39,691 nucleotides of DNA. Origin: an uncultured Acidobacteriota bacterium. GTDB taxonomy: Bacteria; Acidobacteriota; Thermoanaerobaculia; UBA5066. The notes under the pieces were generated by a model. It saw only the letters and a program-made list of their open reading frames with translations, searched no databases and was not told the DNA's origin. The translations under genes and the position numbers were made by a program. The stretch lies in assembly GCA_903845115.1 (NCBI GenBank), contig CAIMWE010000034.1:1-39691 (forward strand). Direction: 5' to 3'. Below are positions 23,724-31,308 of the stretch, one piece after another (within the stretch, counting starts at the first letter, position 1; every line of letters starts with the position of its first letter).

Positions 23724-25043
23724 CTACTTCCGGCCGCCCTCTGCCGCCCACTTCTCGAGCATGGCGGTCGTGACCGACTTCGGGCGCTCAAGGGCGTAGC
23801 CGAGGCCGCGGTCCCAGGTGATGTTGGCCATGCAGCCGAGGGCGCGGCCGACGCCGAACAGGACGGTGTAGAAGTCCCACTCCTTGAGCCCGTAGTACCA
23901 CTGGATGACGCCGGACTGCGCGTCGACGTTCGGCCACGGGTTCTTCGTCTTGCCGTGCTCGGTCAGGACGCCGGGAGCCGTCTCGTAGATCATCGAGACG
24001 AGCTGGAACAGGGGGTCGTCCTTCAGGCCCGGGGTGTTGAGGCAGAAGTCGCGCTGAGCCTGGTAGCGTGGGTCGGTCTTCCGGAGGACGGCGTGGCCGT
24101 AGCCGGGGACGACCTGACCGGCGTTGAGCGTGTCCCAGAGGGCCTTGGTGACGTTCTCCTTCGTCGGAGCCTCGCCGCCCAGCTTCTTCTGGAATTCCAT
24201 GATCCAGGAGAGGACCTCCTGGTTGGCAAGGCCGTGGAGCGGCCCCGCGAGGCCGTTGATGCCGGCGGAGTAGGCGTAGTAGGGGTCGGAGAGGGCCGAG
24301 TGGACGAGGTGCGTCGTGTGGGCCGAGACGTTTCCCGACTCGTGGTCCGAGTGGAGGATGAAGTACATCCTCGCCACGTCCTCGTAGGTCTTCGTCTGTC
24401 CGATCATCCGCGCGAAGTTGGCGCCGGCGTCGGCCGTCGGGTCGATCGGGTTCTGCTTGTCGGCCCGGTACTTCAGGTTGTAGATGAAGGCCGCGATGAT
24501 CGGGCTCCGGGCGACGATGTCGGAAGCGTCCTCGTAGACGTATTCCCACGCCACGCCCTTGTTGAACTTCCCGGAGCTGTAGAACTTCGCGAACTTCGAA
24601 TCCTTCTGGAGCGCGAGGAGGGCGACCGAGAACATCACCATCGGATGGCTGTCCCGGGGAAGGGCCCGGATCGCCGCGAAGACATATTCCGGAACCGTCT
24701 GCCGGACCTTCCACTCGGCGAGCACCTCGTCGACCTGGGCCTGCGTCGGGACGTCGCCCGTGAGGAGGAAGTACCAGAACGACTCGACCGTGGGGTAGGT
24801 GGAGCCGGGGGCCTTCGGAAGGGCCGCGAACGTCTCGGGGATCGTCATCCCCCGGAAGCGGATTCCTTCCTGCGGGTCCAGGTAGGAGATGTCGGTCACC
24901 AGGCAACGGACGTCGCGGGCGCCGCCGATGCACTGGTCGATCGTCACGTGGTCGATCACCACCGTGCCGAATTCCTTCGTCAGCTTGGTGGTGCGAGGCC
25001 GGTGGGCCTCGATCTTCTGCTTGAGTGTGTCCTTGAGTGACAT
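23724..25043 (-). CDS. gltA: citrate synthase, mitochondrial-like type
   Basis: Condenses oxaloacetate and acetyl-CoA in the citric-acid cycle. The 439-residue protein carries His270 in GLAGPLHGLANQEVL, His317 in PGYGHAVLRKTDPRY and Asp374 in PNVDAQSGVIQWYYGL, the complete catalytic triad. These phrases are closer to animal and mitochondrial enzymes than to E. coli GltA. A comparable eukaryote-like branch is known in Geobacteraceae. The start at 25043 is supported by AGGAGAG 9 nt upstream; the frame extends to 25133 without a better site. The gene is monocistronic, bounded by intrinsic terminators on both sides, with an untranslated leader of up to ~100 nt. Confidence 0.96.
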   Translation of the reverse strand: MSLKDTLKQKIEAHRPRTTKLTKEFGTVVIDHVTIDQCIGGARDVRCLVTDISYLDPQEGIRFRGMTIPETFAALPKAPGSTYPTVESFWYFLLTGDVPTQAQVDEVLAEWKVRQTVPEYVFAAIRALPRDSHPMVMFSVALLALQKDSKFAKFYSSGKFNKGVAWEYVYEDASDIVARSPIIAAFIYNLKYRADKQNPIDPTADAGANFARMIGQTKTYEDVARMYFILHSDHESGNVSAHTTHLVHSALSDPYYAYSAGINGLAGPLHGLANQEVLSWIMEFQKKLGGEAPTKENVTKALWDTLNAGQVVPGYGHAVLRKTDPRYQAQRDFCLNTPGLKDDPLFQLVSMIYETAPGVLTEHGKTKNPWPNVDAQSGVIQWYYGLKEWDFYTVLFGVGRALGCMANITWDRGLGYALERPKSVTTAMLEKWAAEGGRK

Positions 25044-25142
25044 GGTGTTCGCTCTCCTCATTTCATGTGCGTTGAATGAGACCGGGGAATGATCCGCTCG
25101 ATGGAACTCTCGAGTCGAAGGGAACCGTATCAATAGCCGACG

Positions 25143-25166
25143 AAGAAAAACGGCCCGCGAGGGCCG
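25143..25166 (-). terminator. intrinsic terminator between lepB and citrate synthase
   Basis: On the minus strand CGGCCC and GGGCCG form a 6-bp stem around TCGC, followed by a TTTTTCTT tract. It lies ~310 nt downstream of the lepB stop, an unusual distance unless another transcript ends here. Confidence 0.75.
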
Positions 25167-25474
25167 GACGAAGACGCGGAGAGGTCATCGTCGAACAGGA
25201 CGGAGCGGAGATGGGGTGCAGTCGGGGGAAGCGCGGTCCAAGCGCGCGCCGTTCTCCGGCGGCGCAGGGATCCTCCCAGAGGCCAAGCCCCGCGTTCCAG
25301 ACAGCGCAGCCGACTTCGGTCCGTGCCGTTTGCCCTACCTCCCGCCGGGATACCCCTCTCCAGCGACCGGGGGATCTTACTCCCTTTGCCCGACCGGGCG
25401 GAGGCGCGCCGGCTCCAATTCGTCCCCGGGCGCACCTGGATTACGCGCAGCGCCGTCCGGACGCGGGAAGCCTC
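25167..25474 (-). other. 308-bp gap after lepB ending in a terminator, possible small RNA
   Basis: No supported gene. An open frame (25130-25435, minus) runs through the terminator and is Arg-rich with no family features. The minus strand carries several complementary GC blocks, such as GGGTATCC (from about 25357) facing GGATCCC (from about 25275), before the terminator at 25143-25166. A TAAGAT hexamer near 25374-25379 could be a -10 box. Either a long 3' untranslated region of lepB or an independent structured RNA would explain this. No known RNA family was recognised. Confidence 0.35.
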
Positions 25475-26176
25475 TCAGGAGGCGGGAGGGGCCTCCGTGA
25501 TGAACTTCCTGCCGAATCGGTTCCAGCGGGGTCCCTTCAGGAACTCCTGGTTCCAGCTCCACATCACGCCGACCGCTCGCCCGAGCAGGTCGGAGACCGG
25601 ACGCGTGCCGAAGAACCGCCCGTCCCGGCTCTCGTCGCGGTTGTCGCCCATGAGGAAGACCTCGTCCTCCGGGACGACGATCGGCCCGAAGGTCCGGAGC
25701 GCGGCGCGTTCGGGGAGTATCCGGACCGGGTGTGTGATCCCGAGCAACGTCTCCGTGCCGAGGAGCACGGTCTCGCCGTCGTCGCCGGACCGCTCCGGCA
25801 GGAACGCGATCGCCTGCTGCCGCCCGTTCACGAAGAGGATCTCGTTCTTCAGCTCGATCTTGTCCCCCGGGAGCCCGATCAGCCGCTTCACGAACGGGAC
25901 GCTCCCGCCATCGGGGTTCCGGACGACGACCACGTCGCCGCGCCCGGGCATCCCGGTCTTGAACAGGCGGATGCGGGAGAAGGGGACCCGGAACTGGTAG
26001 GCGGACTTCCAGACGAAGACGCGGTCGCCTTCCATGATCGTGGGCTTCATCGATCCCGTGGGGACGACGTACCAGTCCGCCAGGACGGAGCGTCCCGTGA
26101 GGATGATCGCCGCCATGATGACGAGCTGACGGATGTCTTTGAGGAGGAGAGACTTCTTTTCGGCTGACATGCCCAT
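25475..26176 (-). CDS. lepB: signal peptidase I
   Basis: Membrane serine protease that removes signal peptides from exported proteins. The 233-residue protein has one N-terminal helix (RQLVIMAAIILTGRSVLA), nucleophile Ser42 in VVPTGSMKPTI, general base Lys97 in VPFVKRLIGLPGD, and the late box GDNRDESRDGRFFG. All family boxes are intact. Translation may begin at 26176 or at the ATG two codons later (26170); neither has a clear ribosome site. The frame continues to 26338, but that part overlaps the divergent queF gene and lacks family character. Confidence 0.95.
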   Translation of the reverse strand: MGMSAEKKSLLLKDIRQLVIMAAIILTGRSVLADWYVVPTGSMKPTIMEGDRVFVWKSAYQFRVPFSRIRLFKTGMPGRGDVVVVRNPDGGSVPFVKRLIGLPGDKIELKNEILFVNGRQQAIAFLPERSGDDGETVLLGTETLLGITHPVRILPERAALRTFGPIVVPEDEVFLMGDNRDESRDGRFFGTRPVSDLLGRAVGVMWSWNQEFLKGPRWNRFGRKFITEAPPAS

Positions 26177-26259
26177 GACGCGCGGAGTTTCGCACAGGGC
26201 GTGCCGGCGCCGTTCTGGCGCGGCCGGCCGCGCGGCCCGTCCGTCCGCCTCGGTCGGGA

Positions 26260-26265
26260 TATCCT
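26260..26265 (+). promoter_or_regulatory. -10-like box of queF
   Basis: TATCCT lies 8 nt before the ATG of queF and no ribosome site intervenes, implying a leader of about 2 nt. No preQ1-riboswitch-like leader can fit. Confidence 0.45.
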
Positions 26266-26273
26266 CCGTTCCA

Positions 26274-26666
26274 ATGACCGGATACACGGATGCCCACGCC
26301 GCCTCGGGGCTCTCGGAAGTTTTCCCTCCGCTCGACACCTGGCCCTCGCAGTTCCCGGACAGCTACGAGGTGAAGATCACGATTCCGGAATTCACGTCCA
26401 TCTGTCCGAAGACGGGGCTCCCCGATTTCGCGGTGCTGGAGATCACGTACGTTCCGGACGAACGCTGTGTCGAGCTGAAGTCCCTGAAGGAGTACCTCCT
26501 CGCCTACAGAAACCTCGGGATCTTCAACGAGAACGTCGTCAATCGGGTGGCGGCGGACCTTGCCGCCGCCATGGCCCCTCGCCGGCTGACGGTTCGGGGA
26601 GTCTTCACGCCCCGCGGGGGAATCCAGACGACCGTCGAAGCGTCGCGCCCGGCGGCTTCCCGATGA
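26274..26666 (+). CDS. queF: NADPH-dependent 7-cyano-7-deazaguanine reductase QueF
   Basis: Reduces preQ0 to preQ1 in queuosine synthesis for tRNA. The 130-residue protein is a short, single-domain (type I) QueF with Cys44 in FTSICPKTGLPDFA, Asp51, and the binding motif CVELKSLKEYLLAYRN followed by FNENVVNRV. Its size agrees with the unimodular class. The ATG at 26274 is chosen because the motif-bearing part starts soon after and a TATCCT box precedes it; an upstream in-frame ATG at 26133 overlaps lepB. No other queuosine gene is in the window. Confidence 0.95.
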   Translation: MTGYTDAHAASGLSEVFPPLDTWPSQFPDSYEVKITIPEFTSICPKTGLPDFAVLEITYVPDERCVELKSLKEYLLAYRNLGIFNENVVNRVAADLAAAMAPRRLTVRGVFTPRGGIQTTVEASRPAASR

Positions 26667-27068
26667 CAGCGCCCTTGACAGAGTCGAACACCGGGGACCA
26701 GATTGTAGGTGTCCGAATCCCCCGGCCGCAGGACGGAATTTTCGGGAAGCATCTGGTGACGAAAAGGTCGGGTGCTTTCATCCAGGAGACGGGAGGTTCG
26801 GCGACCAAGTCGGCGTTTCTCTCGAGAGGAAGATTGCTAGGTCGCTCGGAAGGAACGCCGGTCAAGAAGGACCGCGGACGCGGTCCGAGACGAGAGGGCC
26901 TCCGACCGCGGCTTTTTCAAAGCCGAGACAGGGAACGGAGAGCCCCGAATTTGGTCCCGGCCATGCAGGCCTGCTAGAGGCCGGTGGCCGGGATCCACTC
27001 TTTTCCGGGATCTGGATCGGAATACCGCGAATCCGCACCGACCAGCGAGTCGACGCGGGCTCGCTGGG
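26667..27068 (+). other. 402-bp structured gap after queF, possible non-coding RNA
   Basis: No supported gene on either strand. TTGACA at 26675-26680 is followed after 18 nt by CAGATT, a plausible promoter pointing right. Downstream lie two clean hairpins: 26869-26886 (7-bp arms GGACCGC/GCGGTCC) and 26909-26925 (7-bp arms CGGCTTT/AAAGCCG). Base composition is less GC-rich and less codon-like than the neighbouring genes. A T-rich tail typical of intrinsic termination was not found. It matched no tmRNA, RNase P, SRP or 6S signature that I could recognise. Confidence 0.35.
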
Positions 27069-28043
27069 TCAGGGCTTGACGCCGGCGGGAGGCTGCGGGT
27101 CGGGACCGCTCTTCAGGATTCCGTCATTCCCCATTCGGCGATAGATGGCGAGGCCGTTGGTGGTGTCGGCCTTGGGAGAGCAGTACTCCCCGACCTTCTC
27201 GACCGTGGAGAGCTTAGAGGAGAGGCGGACCTCGGGGAATCCGTTCTGTCTCGTCTCCTTCGCGATCCGGAAGACGCGCTCCAGGTAGGCCCTGGTCGCC
27301 GCGAGCTCGGCGTCGGCCGCCGTCGAGGTGTCCCCGAGGCTTCCCACGAGGACGGACGGCTTCTTGTTCCCGATCCGCTGGAGCTCGGCCATCCAGGCCG
27401 GTGGATCGCAAGACGCGTCGACCATCGACGGGCAGCGTCCCGTCACGGCGAGGTCGCCGACGAACGCAGCCCTGGCTTCCGACGCGAAGACCCAGAGGTC
27501 GGCCCCGGTCGAGGCCGGACCCTTCGACGCAAACACCTCGACGGACTGGCCTCCGTCCGAGATGACCGCGCTCTGCTTCACGCCGACCACCTTCGGGGCG
27601 TTCCCGCCGGCCGCCATCCGGGTCACCACGGCCTCCATGTTGGCGGCAAGGGAAGCGTGGACGTAGAGGGCGGTCGCCGCCGGGACGAAGGAGGGTAGGC
27701 CGGTGTTGGCGTGAGAGTGCAGGTGGGTCAAGACGACCCACTTGACCGGCTTGCCGCCGGTGGACGTCTTGATCTCCGCCTGCAGGTTCGCCGCATCCTG
27801 CTTGGAGGCGCCGGTGTCGATCACGAGAACCCCTCCGCCGATCTCGACCCAGCCGCAGTTGGAGGTCCCGAACCGACCGACCCACGTCCGGGGGCCCAGC
27901 TTCGCGACCTCGAAGGGCGGGACCGCCGGCGCCTTGGGGGCGGGCGTCTGGTCCGCGAGACCCGCCAGGGGAAGGACCGCCAGGAAAGCGCCCGCAACGA
28001 GGGAGTGGAGACGAACGGAGAGGACCGCGCTGATTCGTCGCAT
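27069..28043 (-). CDS. exported metallo-beta-lactamase-fold protein with altered metal motif
   Basis: A 324-residue protein with an N-terminal signal peptide (LVAGAFLAVLPLAGLADQ). The fold is shown by GWVEIGGGVLVIDTGASKQDAANL, KWVVLTHLHSHANTGLPSF and FVGDLAVTG. The family's HxHxDH metal motif reads His107-Leu-His109-Ser-His111-Ala112, so the Asp is His and the last His is Ala. Zinc binding may be altered or lost, or the shifted His111 may serve. It therefore may not be a standard hydrolase. A TAGAAT box sits 7 nt before the ATG, opposite the ketosynthase promoter. An open frame continues upstream across the ketosynthase gene and is a shadow. Confidence 0.82.
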   Translation of the reverse strand: MRRISAVLSVRLHSLVAGAFLAVLPLAGLADQTPAPKAPAVPPFEVAKLGPRTWVGRFGTSNCGWVEIGGGVLVIDTGASKQDAANLQAEIKTSTGGKPVKWVVLTHLHSHANTGLPSFVPAATALYVHASLAANMEAVVTRMAAGGNAPKVVGVKQSAVISDGGQSVEVFASKGPASTGADLWVFASEARAAFVGDLAVTGRCPSMVDASCDPPAWMAELQRIGNKKPSVLVGSLGDTSTAADAELAATRAYLERVFRIAKETRQNGFPEVRLSSKLSTVEKVGEYCSPKADTTNGLAIYRRMGNDGILKSGPDPQPPAGVKP

Positions 28044-28050
28044 CGCGCGG

Positions 28051-28070
28051 ATTCTAGCTGGATGTATCGT
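28051..28070. promoter_or_regulatory. divergent -10 boxes between the MBL-fold and ketosynthase genes
   Basis: On the minus strand TAGAAT (28051-28056) lies 7 nt before the ATG at 28043. On the plus strand TATCGT (28065-28070) lies 7 nt before the ATG at 28078. The start codons are 34 bp apart, leaving no room for ordinary leaders. Confidence 0.5.
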
Positions 28071-28077
28071 CGGCGCC

Positions 28078-29289
28078 ATGGGGGAGAGAGCCCGAGGGCC
28101 GAGCCGGACGGCCGCCGTCACCTCGCTGGGCGTCGTGACCGCCTTCGGCGCGGGGGTCGAGGCCTTCTGGAAGGGAGTCCTGGGGGGCCGGAGCGCGATC
28201 GCCCCCGTGACCCGCTTTCCCGTCTCTCCGTATCGATCCGGTGTGGCGGCGGAGATTCCAGCCGGGGATCTCGCCCCGGAATCGGACAGGCTCGCGACCC
28301 CGTCGACCTCGGCGATGCGGCTGGCGTTCGCGGCCGCCCGGAAGACGGTGGAGCGGGAGCGCCTTCCGGTCGCTCCGGAGCGGTTCGGGCTGGTCGTCGG
28401 CACGACCATGGGCGGGAACGGCGAGTTCATCGACTGGGTCCGGAGCGGCACGGCCCCGTCCACCCGGCGGTCGGATGCCACTCTCTTCTCCGTCGCCTCC
28501 GCCCTCGCGGCGGAAATCGGCGCGCGCGGCCCCGTTCTCACCGTGTCGGCGGCCTGCGCCTCGGGGACCCTCGCGGTCGGCATCGGAGCCGACCTGATCC
28601 GGCGGGGAGAGTGCGATGCGGTCCTCGCGGGGGGCTTCGACGTCCTCTCGGAGTTCGTCTTCGCGGGCTTCGACTCCCTGCGAGCGCTCTCTTCTTCGGC
28701 GTCCCGGCCGTTCGACCGGCGCCGCGACGGGTTGACCCTGGGCGAGGGCGCCGCCTTTCTCCTCCTCGAGGAACGCGCGGGCGTCGAGGAGCGGGGGCGG
28801 GCCCCTCTCGCCATCGTACGGGGCTACGGGTCGGCGGCCGATGCGCACCACATGACCCGGCCCTCGCCCTCGGGGGAAGGGCTCGCCAGGGCCGTCAGCT
28901 CGGCGCTCGCCGACGCGTCGATCGGGCCCGAGGAGATCGGGTTCGTCAGCACGCACGGGACGGGCACGGTCTTCAACGACCGGATGGAGGCCTGTGCGTT
29001 CCGCTCCCTGTTCGGCGAACGAGCGGCCCGCCTGCCGGCGAACTCGATCAAGGGTGCCGTCGGCCACACGCTCGGAGCCGCGGGAGCCATCGAGGCGCTC
29101 CTGTGCGCTCTCGTCCTGGAGAGGGGCGTGATCCCCCCCACGGCGGGTCTCGAGGAGCCGGACCCCCTGTGCCCCCTCGACGTGGTGGGCGGCTCCCCGC
29201 GGCCGCTCCCGGATTCGGTCCGGTACGTGCTGTCCACGTCCTCCGCGTTCGCCGGGACGAACGCGGCCCTCGTCCTCGAGCGGCCATGA
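28078..29289 (+). CDS. beta-ketoacyl-ACP synthase (KAS II/FabF-like, KS-alpha)
   Basis: A 403-residue condensing enzyme that elongates acyl-ACP with malonyl-ACP units. The catalytic set is Cys160 in VSAACASG, His293 in STHGTGT and His330 in KGAVGHTLGAAGA, all intact, with RPFDRRRDGLTLGEGA as in FabF. It resembles both FabF and the KS-alpha of type II polyketide or aryl-polyene systems. The stop overlaps the start of the next gene (ATGA), which encodes a second, degenerate ketosynthase. That pairing favours a KS/chain-length-factor heterodimer over a housekeeping FabF. No acyl carrier protein or dehydratase gene is adjacent. Confidence 0.88.
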   Translation: MGERARGPSRTAAVTSLGVVTAFGAGVEAFWKGVLGGRSAIAPVTRFPVSPYRSGVAAEIPAGDLAPESDRLATPSTSAMRLAFAAARKTVERERLPVAPERFGLVVGTTMGGNGEFIDWVRSGTAPSTRRSDATLFSVASALAAEIGARGPVLTVSAACASGTLAVGIGADLIRRGECDAVLAGGFDVLSEFVFAGFDSLRALSSSASRPFDRRRDGLTLGEGAAFLLLEERAGVEERGRAPLAIVRGYGSAADAHHMTRPSPSGEGLARAVSSALADASIGPEEIGFVSTHGTGTVFNDRMEACAFRSLFGERAARLPANSIKGAVGHTLGAAGAIEALLCALVLERGVIPPTAGLEEPDPLCPLDVVGGSPRPLPDSVRYVLSTSSAFAGTNAALVLERP

Positions 29290-30236
29290 CGACCGCTCGC
29301 GAAGTCCGTGTCGCCGGAACGGGTCTCTGGCTCTCGGGCCGCGAAGGGGGCGAGCCGGCTCGCCCGCGGCTGCCGGTCGACGTCTCCCGTCTCCGCCGGA
29401 TGGACCGCTTTGCGCGCGCGGGGTTCTTCGCCGGCAGCCTGTCGCTCGTGGAAGCCGGAATCGACCCTCGCCGTCCGCCCGACCCGACCCTCGGCGTGGT
29501 GTTCGGAACGGCTCACGGGTGCCGCGACAGCCTGATCGACTTCACGCTGGAGCTGGGGTCGTCGGAGTCGGTCGAGCAGCTGAGCCCTGCGCTCTTCGCC
29601 GAGACGGTGCACAACACCGTGAACGGCGAGCTCGCCATCGCCTGGGGCCTGGGCGGACCCTCGGAGACGATCGCGTCGGGCCGGACGGGCGGAGCCGACG
29701 CGATCCTCCGAGGCGCAGAGCTCGTGCGGACGGGCCGCGCGGCCGCCGTCGTCGCGGGGGGAGCCGAGGGGATCCACCCGAAGGCGGTGGAATGGTGGGA
29801 GCAGGAGCGTCCCTCCGGTGGGAGAGGCAGTTCCTCGGCCGCACCCAGGGACGCGGGAGCGGCGCTCGTCCTGGCGGATGCCGGGGAGGAGGCCGGGGCC
29901 GGCGACGTTCTCCTCTCTTCCGCGACGTGGTTCTTCGAGCCGGACCCGTCCGAGGCGGCGCGAAGGGCGGCCTCCTGGATCGGCGAGGGGCTCGACCGCT
30001 GGAAGCGCCCGCTCCTCCTGGACGCCACGGCGGACCTGGGCGGCCTCCCCTCGGCCTGGGAGTGCCGGAGCGTCGCGGCAGAGTTCGGGGAGCTCTACGG
30101 CGCCGCCGGTGCGGTCGCGGCGGTCCTCGCGGTCGAGGAGATCCGGAGCGGACGAACCGGAAGCGCGGTGGTCGTGAGCCGCGACCCGGGCGGACCGGTC
30201 ACCCTCCTGGCTTTCGTCACTCCCAGAACGGGGTGA
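29286..30236 (+). CDS. ketosynthase-like protein lacking catalytic residues (chain-length-factor-like)
   Basis: A 316-residue thiolase-fold homologue, about 85 residues shorter than its partner. Aligned by eye to the upstream gene, TVSAACASG becomes TIASGRTGG, so the Cys is replaced by Arg133. The first His motif is lost (LLLDATADLGG), and GHTLGAAGA becomes GELYGAAGA near residues 268-276, losing the second His. The structural phrases LGVVFGTAHG, AAAVVAGGAEG and AGAALVLAD remain. This matches the idea of a KS-beta that shapes the product of a KS-alpha/KS-beta dimer, although the usual active-site Gln is absent. Translation is coupled to the upstream gene. The 3' end overlaps the converging acyltransferase by 20 bp. 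Confidence 0.8.
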   Translation: MTTAREVRVAGTGLWLSGREGGEPARPRLPVDVSRLRRMDRFARAGFFAGSLSLVEAGIDPRRPPDPTLGVVFGTAHGCRDSLIDFTLELGSSESVEQLSPALFAETVHNTVNGELAIAWGLGGPSETIASGRTGGADAILRGAELVRTGRAAAVVAGGAEGIHPKAVEWWEQERPSGGRGSSSAAPRDAGAALVLADAGEEAGAGDVLLSSATWFFEPDPSEAARRAASWIGEGLDRWKRPLLLDATADLGGLPSAWECRSVAAEFGELYGAAGAVAAVLAVEEIRSGRTGSAVVVSRDPGGPVTLLAFVTPRTG

Positions 30237-31164
30237 ACTGGTACCACTGCGCGGGATGGGCGCGGATCGTCTCCTCGAGAAGGGCGACGAACGCCTTCAT
30301 CGAGACGGCGATCGCCTCGTTCCTCGCCCCCCGGCCGCAGTCGTCCACGGGAATCGGAGGCTTCACGATCGTCCTGTAGCGGCCGTCAGGGTCGACCAGG
30401 ACGAAGACGGGGAGCAGCGGAGCCCCGGACGCCGCCGCCAGCCGGAACGGCCCGACGGGGAACGAGGCGGTCTCGCCGAAAAACGGGAGCCGCATCCCTG
30501 TCCCCGAGACGTCCCGGTCTCCCTGCATCGCGACCAGCGCGTTCCCCTCGAGGGCCCTCAGGACGGAGATGAACGAGAGCGAGGAAGACGTGACCGGAAT
30601 CCCCTCCACGCCGACGGCCCTGCGGGCCTCGATCCGGTGCCTCTCGACGACCGGGGAGGGGTCGGGGCGGTAGACGGCCGAAACGCGGAAGCCGAACTTC
30701 CTGAGCAGGAAGCCCCCGAGCTCGAAGTTCCCGACGTGGGCCGTCAGGAGGATCCCGCCCCGCCCGGCGTCGCGGGTCTCGTGGAGGAGATGGGTCCCCT
30801 CCTGAAAGGAGATCAGGGCGCCCGGGTCGATCTCGCCGGGGCCCGCGTACCTCAGGAAGTCGATCCAGAGGCGGGAATGGTTCCCGAGCATCGCGAGACC
30901 TGTCTCTTCCACCGTGACGGAAGAGGGCGGGAGCGCCAGGACTCTCGACAGGTTCCCCTGGATCGCCTCGCGGACGCGCGACCGGCCCCACATCGCCCGC
31001 TCCACCGTGGCCGCCGAGAGCCGGCCGAGCCATTCGGGGGGGACCGTCCGGGCCAGGTGCCGGAAGACCGGGAACCAGATGGGGAACAGGTGGTGAGCCA
31101 GCGACGAGACGACCCTGGGCTCCGCGGCGGGAGGGGGTTGTGCCGGAGGGGCAAGTCCGTTCAT
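30217..31164 (-). CDS. LpxL/HtrB-like lysophospholipid or lipid A acyltransferase
   Basis: A 315-residue acyltransferase of the lipid A biosynthesis acyltransferase family. The catalytic motif H-x4-E is His143-Val-Gly-Asn-Phe-Glu148 in LLTAHVGNFELGG. Next come AVYRPDPSP and the substrate loop MQGDRDVSGTGMRLPFFGE with FPVGPFRLAAASGAPLLPVF, as in LpxL and in the PlsC-like acyltransferases of aryl-polyene clusters. No strong N-terminal membrane helix is seen, but the segment HLFPIWFPVFRHL is amphipathic. It converges on the ketosynthase pair, which leaves open whether it serves lipid A or the ketosynthase product. The upstream ATG region lacks a recognisable ribosome site. Confidence 0.87.
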   Translation of the reverse strand: MNGLAPPAQPPPAAEPRVVSSLAHHLFPIWFPVFRHLARTVPPEWLGRLSAATVERAMWGRSRVREAIQGNLSRVLALPPSSVTVEETGLAMLGNHSRLWIDFLRYAGPGEIDPGALISFQEGTHLLHETRDAGRGGILLTAHVGNFELGGFLLRKFGFRVSAVYRPDPSPVVERHRIEARRAVGVEGIPVTSSSLSFISVLRALEGNALVAMQGDRDVSGTGMRLPFFGETASFPVGPFRLAAASGAPLLPVFVLVDPDGRYRTIVKPPIPVDDCGRGARNEAIAVSMKAFVALLEETIRAHPAQWYQFTPFWE

Positions 31165-31308
31165 CGCGGGCCGGGGGCGCCTCTCCCGGGGAGGGGGCGA
31201 TTCCAGGCCGTCGGCGGGAAGCCGGCGGAGAAGATGAGGGAGACCATCGGGGCGCCGATCACGGCGAGTCCGGAAATGCTGACATTCGTCATTGGCCGCG
31301 ATCGTAAC

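Noticed and set aside
25130-25435. 101-residue minus-strand frame between lepB and citrate synthase
   Set aside because: It reads straight through an intrinsic terminator, is Arg-rich and has no ribosome site or known domain.
26605-26865. minus-strand frame with GRGIRTPTI-like residues suggesting a tRNA here
   Set aside because: The T-arm-like GTCCGAATCC has no pairing 5' strand and no acceptor stem or anticodon arm can be built, so no tRNA is called.
29286-30236. frameshift explanation for the degenerate second ketosynthase
   Set aside because: The frame is open to its stop, family phrases continue in one frame from end to end, and its start is coupled to the previous gene. It looks like a true diverged protein.
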